A DNA stretch of 12,940 nt from Methanomassiliicoccales archaeon (GTDB lineage Archaea > Thermoplasmatota > Thermoplasmata > Methanomassiliicoccales > Methanomethylophilaceae), in contig CAAFZG010000037.1 of assembly GCA_900767505.1 (NCBI GenBank), positions 1 to 12,940 of the forward strand, written 5' to 3'. The notes under the pieces are model-generated. The model was not told the origin of the DNA. It worked only from the letters and a program-made list of their open reading frames with translations, and did not search any database. A program made the position numbers and the translations under genes. Shown piece by piece: positions 11,894 through 12,940 of the stretch (position 1 is its first letter; each line of letters starts with the position of its first letter).

Positions 11894-12940
11894 ATGGACG
11901 GATTCATCGTTGCCGTGGATGCGGGGACCACCAGCGTGCGGAGCATGGCGTTCGGCCGCGACGGAAGCGTGCTGGCGATATCCCAGAGGAACCTGAGGCA
12001 GATCTATCCCGGCGACGGGCTGGTGGAGCACGACCCGATCGAGATCGAGGATGCCGCGCTGCACACATTGAAGGACTGCCTGTCCAAGATGGGAGGTCCC
12101 GGAGGGTGCAGGGCGATAGGCATCACCGACCAGAGGGAGACCAGCATCATCTGGGATAGGAACACGGGGCTGCCGGTGCACAATGCGATAGTATGGCAGG
12201 ACAGAAGGACCTCGGACATCTGCAGGGAGATCAGGGATTCGGGACATTCTGAAATGATCCTATCCAAGACGGGACTCAGAGTGGACCCCTATTTCTCCGG
12301 AACGAAGCTGAAGTGGATCTTGGACAATGTCCCCGGCGTGCGCAGGCGCGCGGAGGAAGGGGACCTTCTGTTCGGGACCGTGGAGAGCTGGCTGATATGG
12401 TGCCTCACATCGGGATCCGTCCACAAGACCGACCATTCGAATGCGTCCCGCACCATGATGTTCGACATCAACAGACTTGATTGGGATGATGACATCCTGG
12501 AGATCCTAAATGTTCCCCGCACCATGCTGCCGGAACCCGTTCCGTGCTCGCACGTGTTCGGGAACACGGATCCCGAGATCGTGGGTGCATCCATACCGAT
12601 CGCATCCGCCATCGGGGATCAGCAATCCGCATTGTTCGGACAGTCGTGCCTCGACGAGGGGGACATCAAGATCACATTCGGGACCGGAGGGTTCCTCCTG
12701 ATGAACACAGGGGATTCCCCTGCCGTCCCTGCGAGCGGGATGCTGTCCACCGTTGCATGGACGCTGAACGGCAGGACCGCCTATGCCCTGGAAGGCTCCG
12801 TGTACATAGCCGGCGCCGCGGTGCAGTGGCTGAGGGACGAGCTCCAGATAGTCGAGGCGTCGTGGGAGACCGAGAGGATGGCCGAATCCGTGGAGGACAC
12901 ATGCGGATGCTATATCGTACCCGCGTTCACCGGACTGGGG
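11894..12940 (+). CDS. glpK: Glycerol kinase (FGGY family), 3' end beyond window
   Basis: The frame is open from ATG 11894 to the last base, giving 349 of an expected ~500 residues. GlpK phosphorylates glycerol to sn-glycerol 3-phosphate with ATP. Visible motifs are VDAGTTSVR (8-16, phosphate-binding; usual DQGTTS), GITDQRETSIIWDRNTG with the glycerol-contacting Arg-Glu, AIVWQDRR, DPYFSGTKLKWILDN with the active-site Tyr, and ESWLIWCLTSG. These are followed by TDHSNASRTMMFDI, IGDQQSALFGQ with the catalytic Asp, ITFGTGGFLLMNTG, and ALEGSVYIAGAAVQWLRDEL. Together they favour glycerol kinase over other FGGY sugar kinases. The gene starts 4 bp after the ATPase stop and has only a weak ribosome site (GGATGAT), so it is probably translated from the ATPase transcript. 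Confidence 0.9.
   Translation, partial: MDGFIVAVDAGTTSVRSMAFGRDGSVLAISQRNLRQIYPGDGLVEHDPIEIEDAALHTLKDCLSKMGGPGGCRAIGITDQRETSIIWDRNTGLPVHNAIVWQDRRTSDICREIRDSGHSEMILSKTGLRVDPYFSGTKLKWILDNVPGVRRRAEEGDLLFGTVESWLIWCLTSGSVHKTDHSNASRTMMFDINRLDWDDDILEILNVPRTMLPEPVPCSHVFGNTDPEIVGASIPIASAIGDQQSALFGQSCLDEGDIKITFGTGGFLLMNTGDSPAVPASGMLSTVAWTLNGRTAYALEGSVYIAGAAVQWLRDELQIVEASWETERMAESVEDTCGCYIVPAFTGLG

Noticed and set aside
10924..11946. 340-codon minus-strand frame opposite the ATPase
   Set aside because: It is antisense to the DUF234 ATPase, whose Walker A and family motifs are clear.
1..12940. CRISPR arrays, tRNA/rRNA genes, insertion sequences
   Set aside because: No regularly spaced repeats, no cloverleaf or rRNA-like stretches and no transposase-like protein were seen on either strand.

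Overview
The window looks archaeal, most likely from a methanogen-type member of the Thermoplasmatota such as Methanomassiliicoccales/Methanomethylophilaceae. The order-level placement is my inference from general gene content and style, not from a marker gene. Signs seen in the sequence are TATA boxes about 25-30 bp upstream of leaderless starts, GGTG/GGAGG ribosome binding sites elsewhere, T-tract terminators, an archaeal DUF234-type ATPase, and proteins related to the CdhD/CdhE subunits of acetyl-CoA decarbonylase/synthase (ACDS). Base composition is GC-rich and most antisense reading frames are shadows. The first 20 bases are the 3' end of the Illumina TruSeq read-1 adapter, so the window begins at a contig end and those bases are not genomic.

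Left block (21-2176, + strand): the tail of an unknown gene, then a tightly coupled three-gene set. The first two are shortened CdhD-like and CdhE-like barrel proteins. The third has the layout of an anaerobic ribonucleotide-reductase/PFL-activase-type radical SAM protein but lacks the CxxxCxxC cluster motif. Their stripped form suggests a methyl/corrinoid-related role different from normal ACDS, and this is the best candidate in the window for an undescribed system. Its last stop codon abuts the stop of the next, convergent block.

Metabolic block (2177-5001, - strand): ilvC (branched-chain amino acid synthesis) followed after 15 bp by a cyclophilin-like protein, then a separately promoted aldehyde-dehydrogenase-fold protein whose catalytic Cys position is Leu. 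Divergent from ilvC is a leaderless sodium-coupled amino acid transporter (NSS family, 5205-6581) ending in a strong hairpin/T-rich terminator. About 370 bp without a convincing gene follows.

Efflux block (6988-9301, - strand): a MarR regulator and, downstream of it, a 14-TM DHA2 efflux pump with its own TATA box, a perfect palindromic operator candidate, a strong Shine-Dalgarno but apparently an AUA start codon, and tandem 17-bp repeats carrying T6 tracts as terminator.

Right block (9362-12940): a nitrilase-superfamily hydrolase (+), a GC-rich inverted repeat, a 37-codon acidic small protein (-) behind a TATA box bracketed by two DtxR/IdeR-like iron-box palindromes, then a leaderless DUF234 ATPase with an altered Walker B motif and, 4 bp later, a glycerol kinase that runs off the end of the window.
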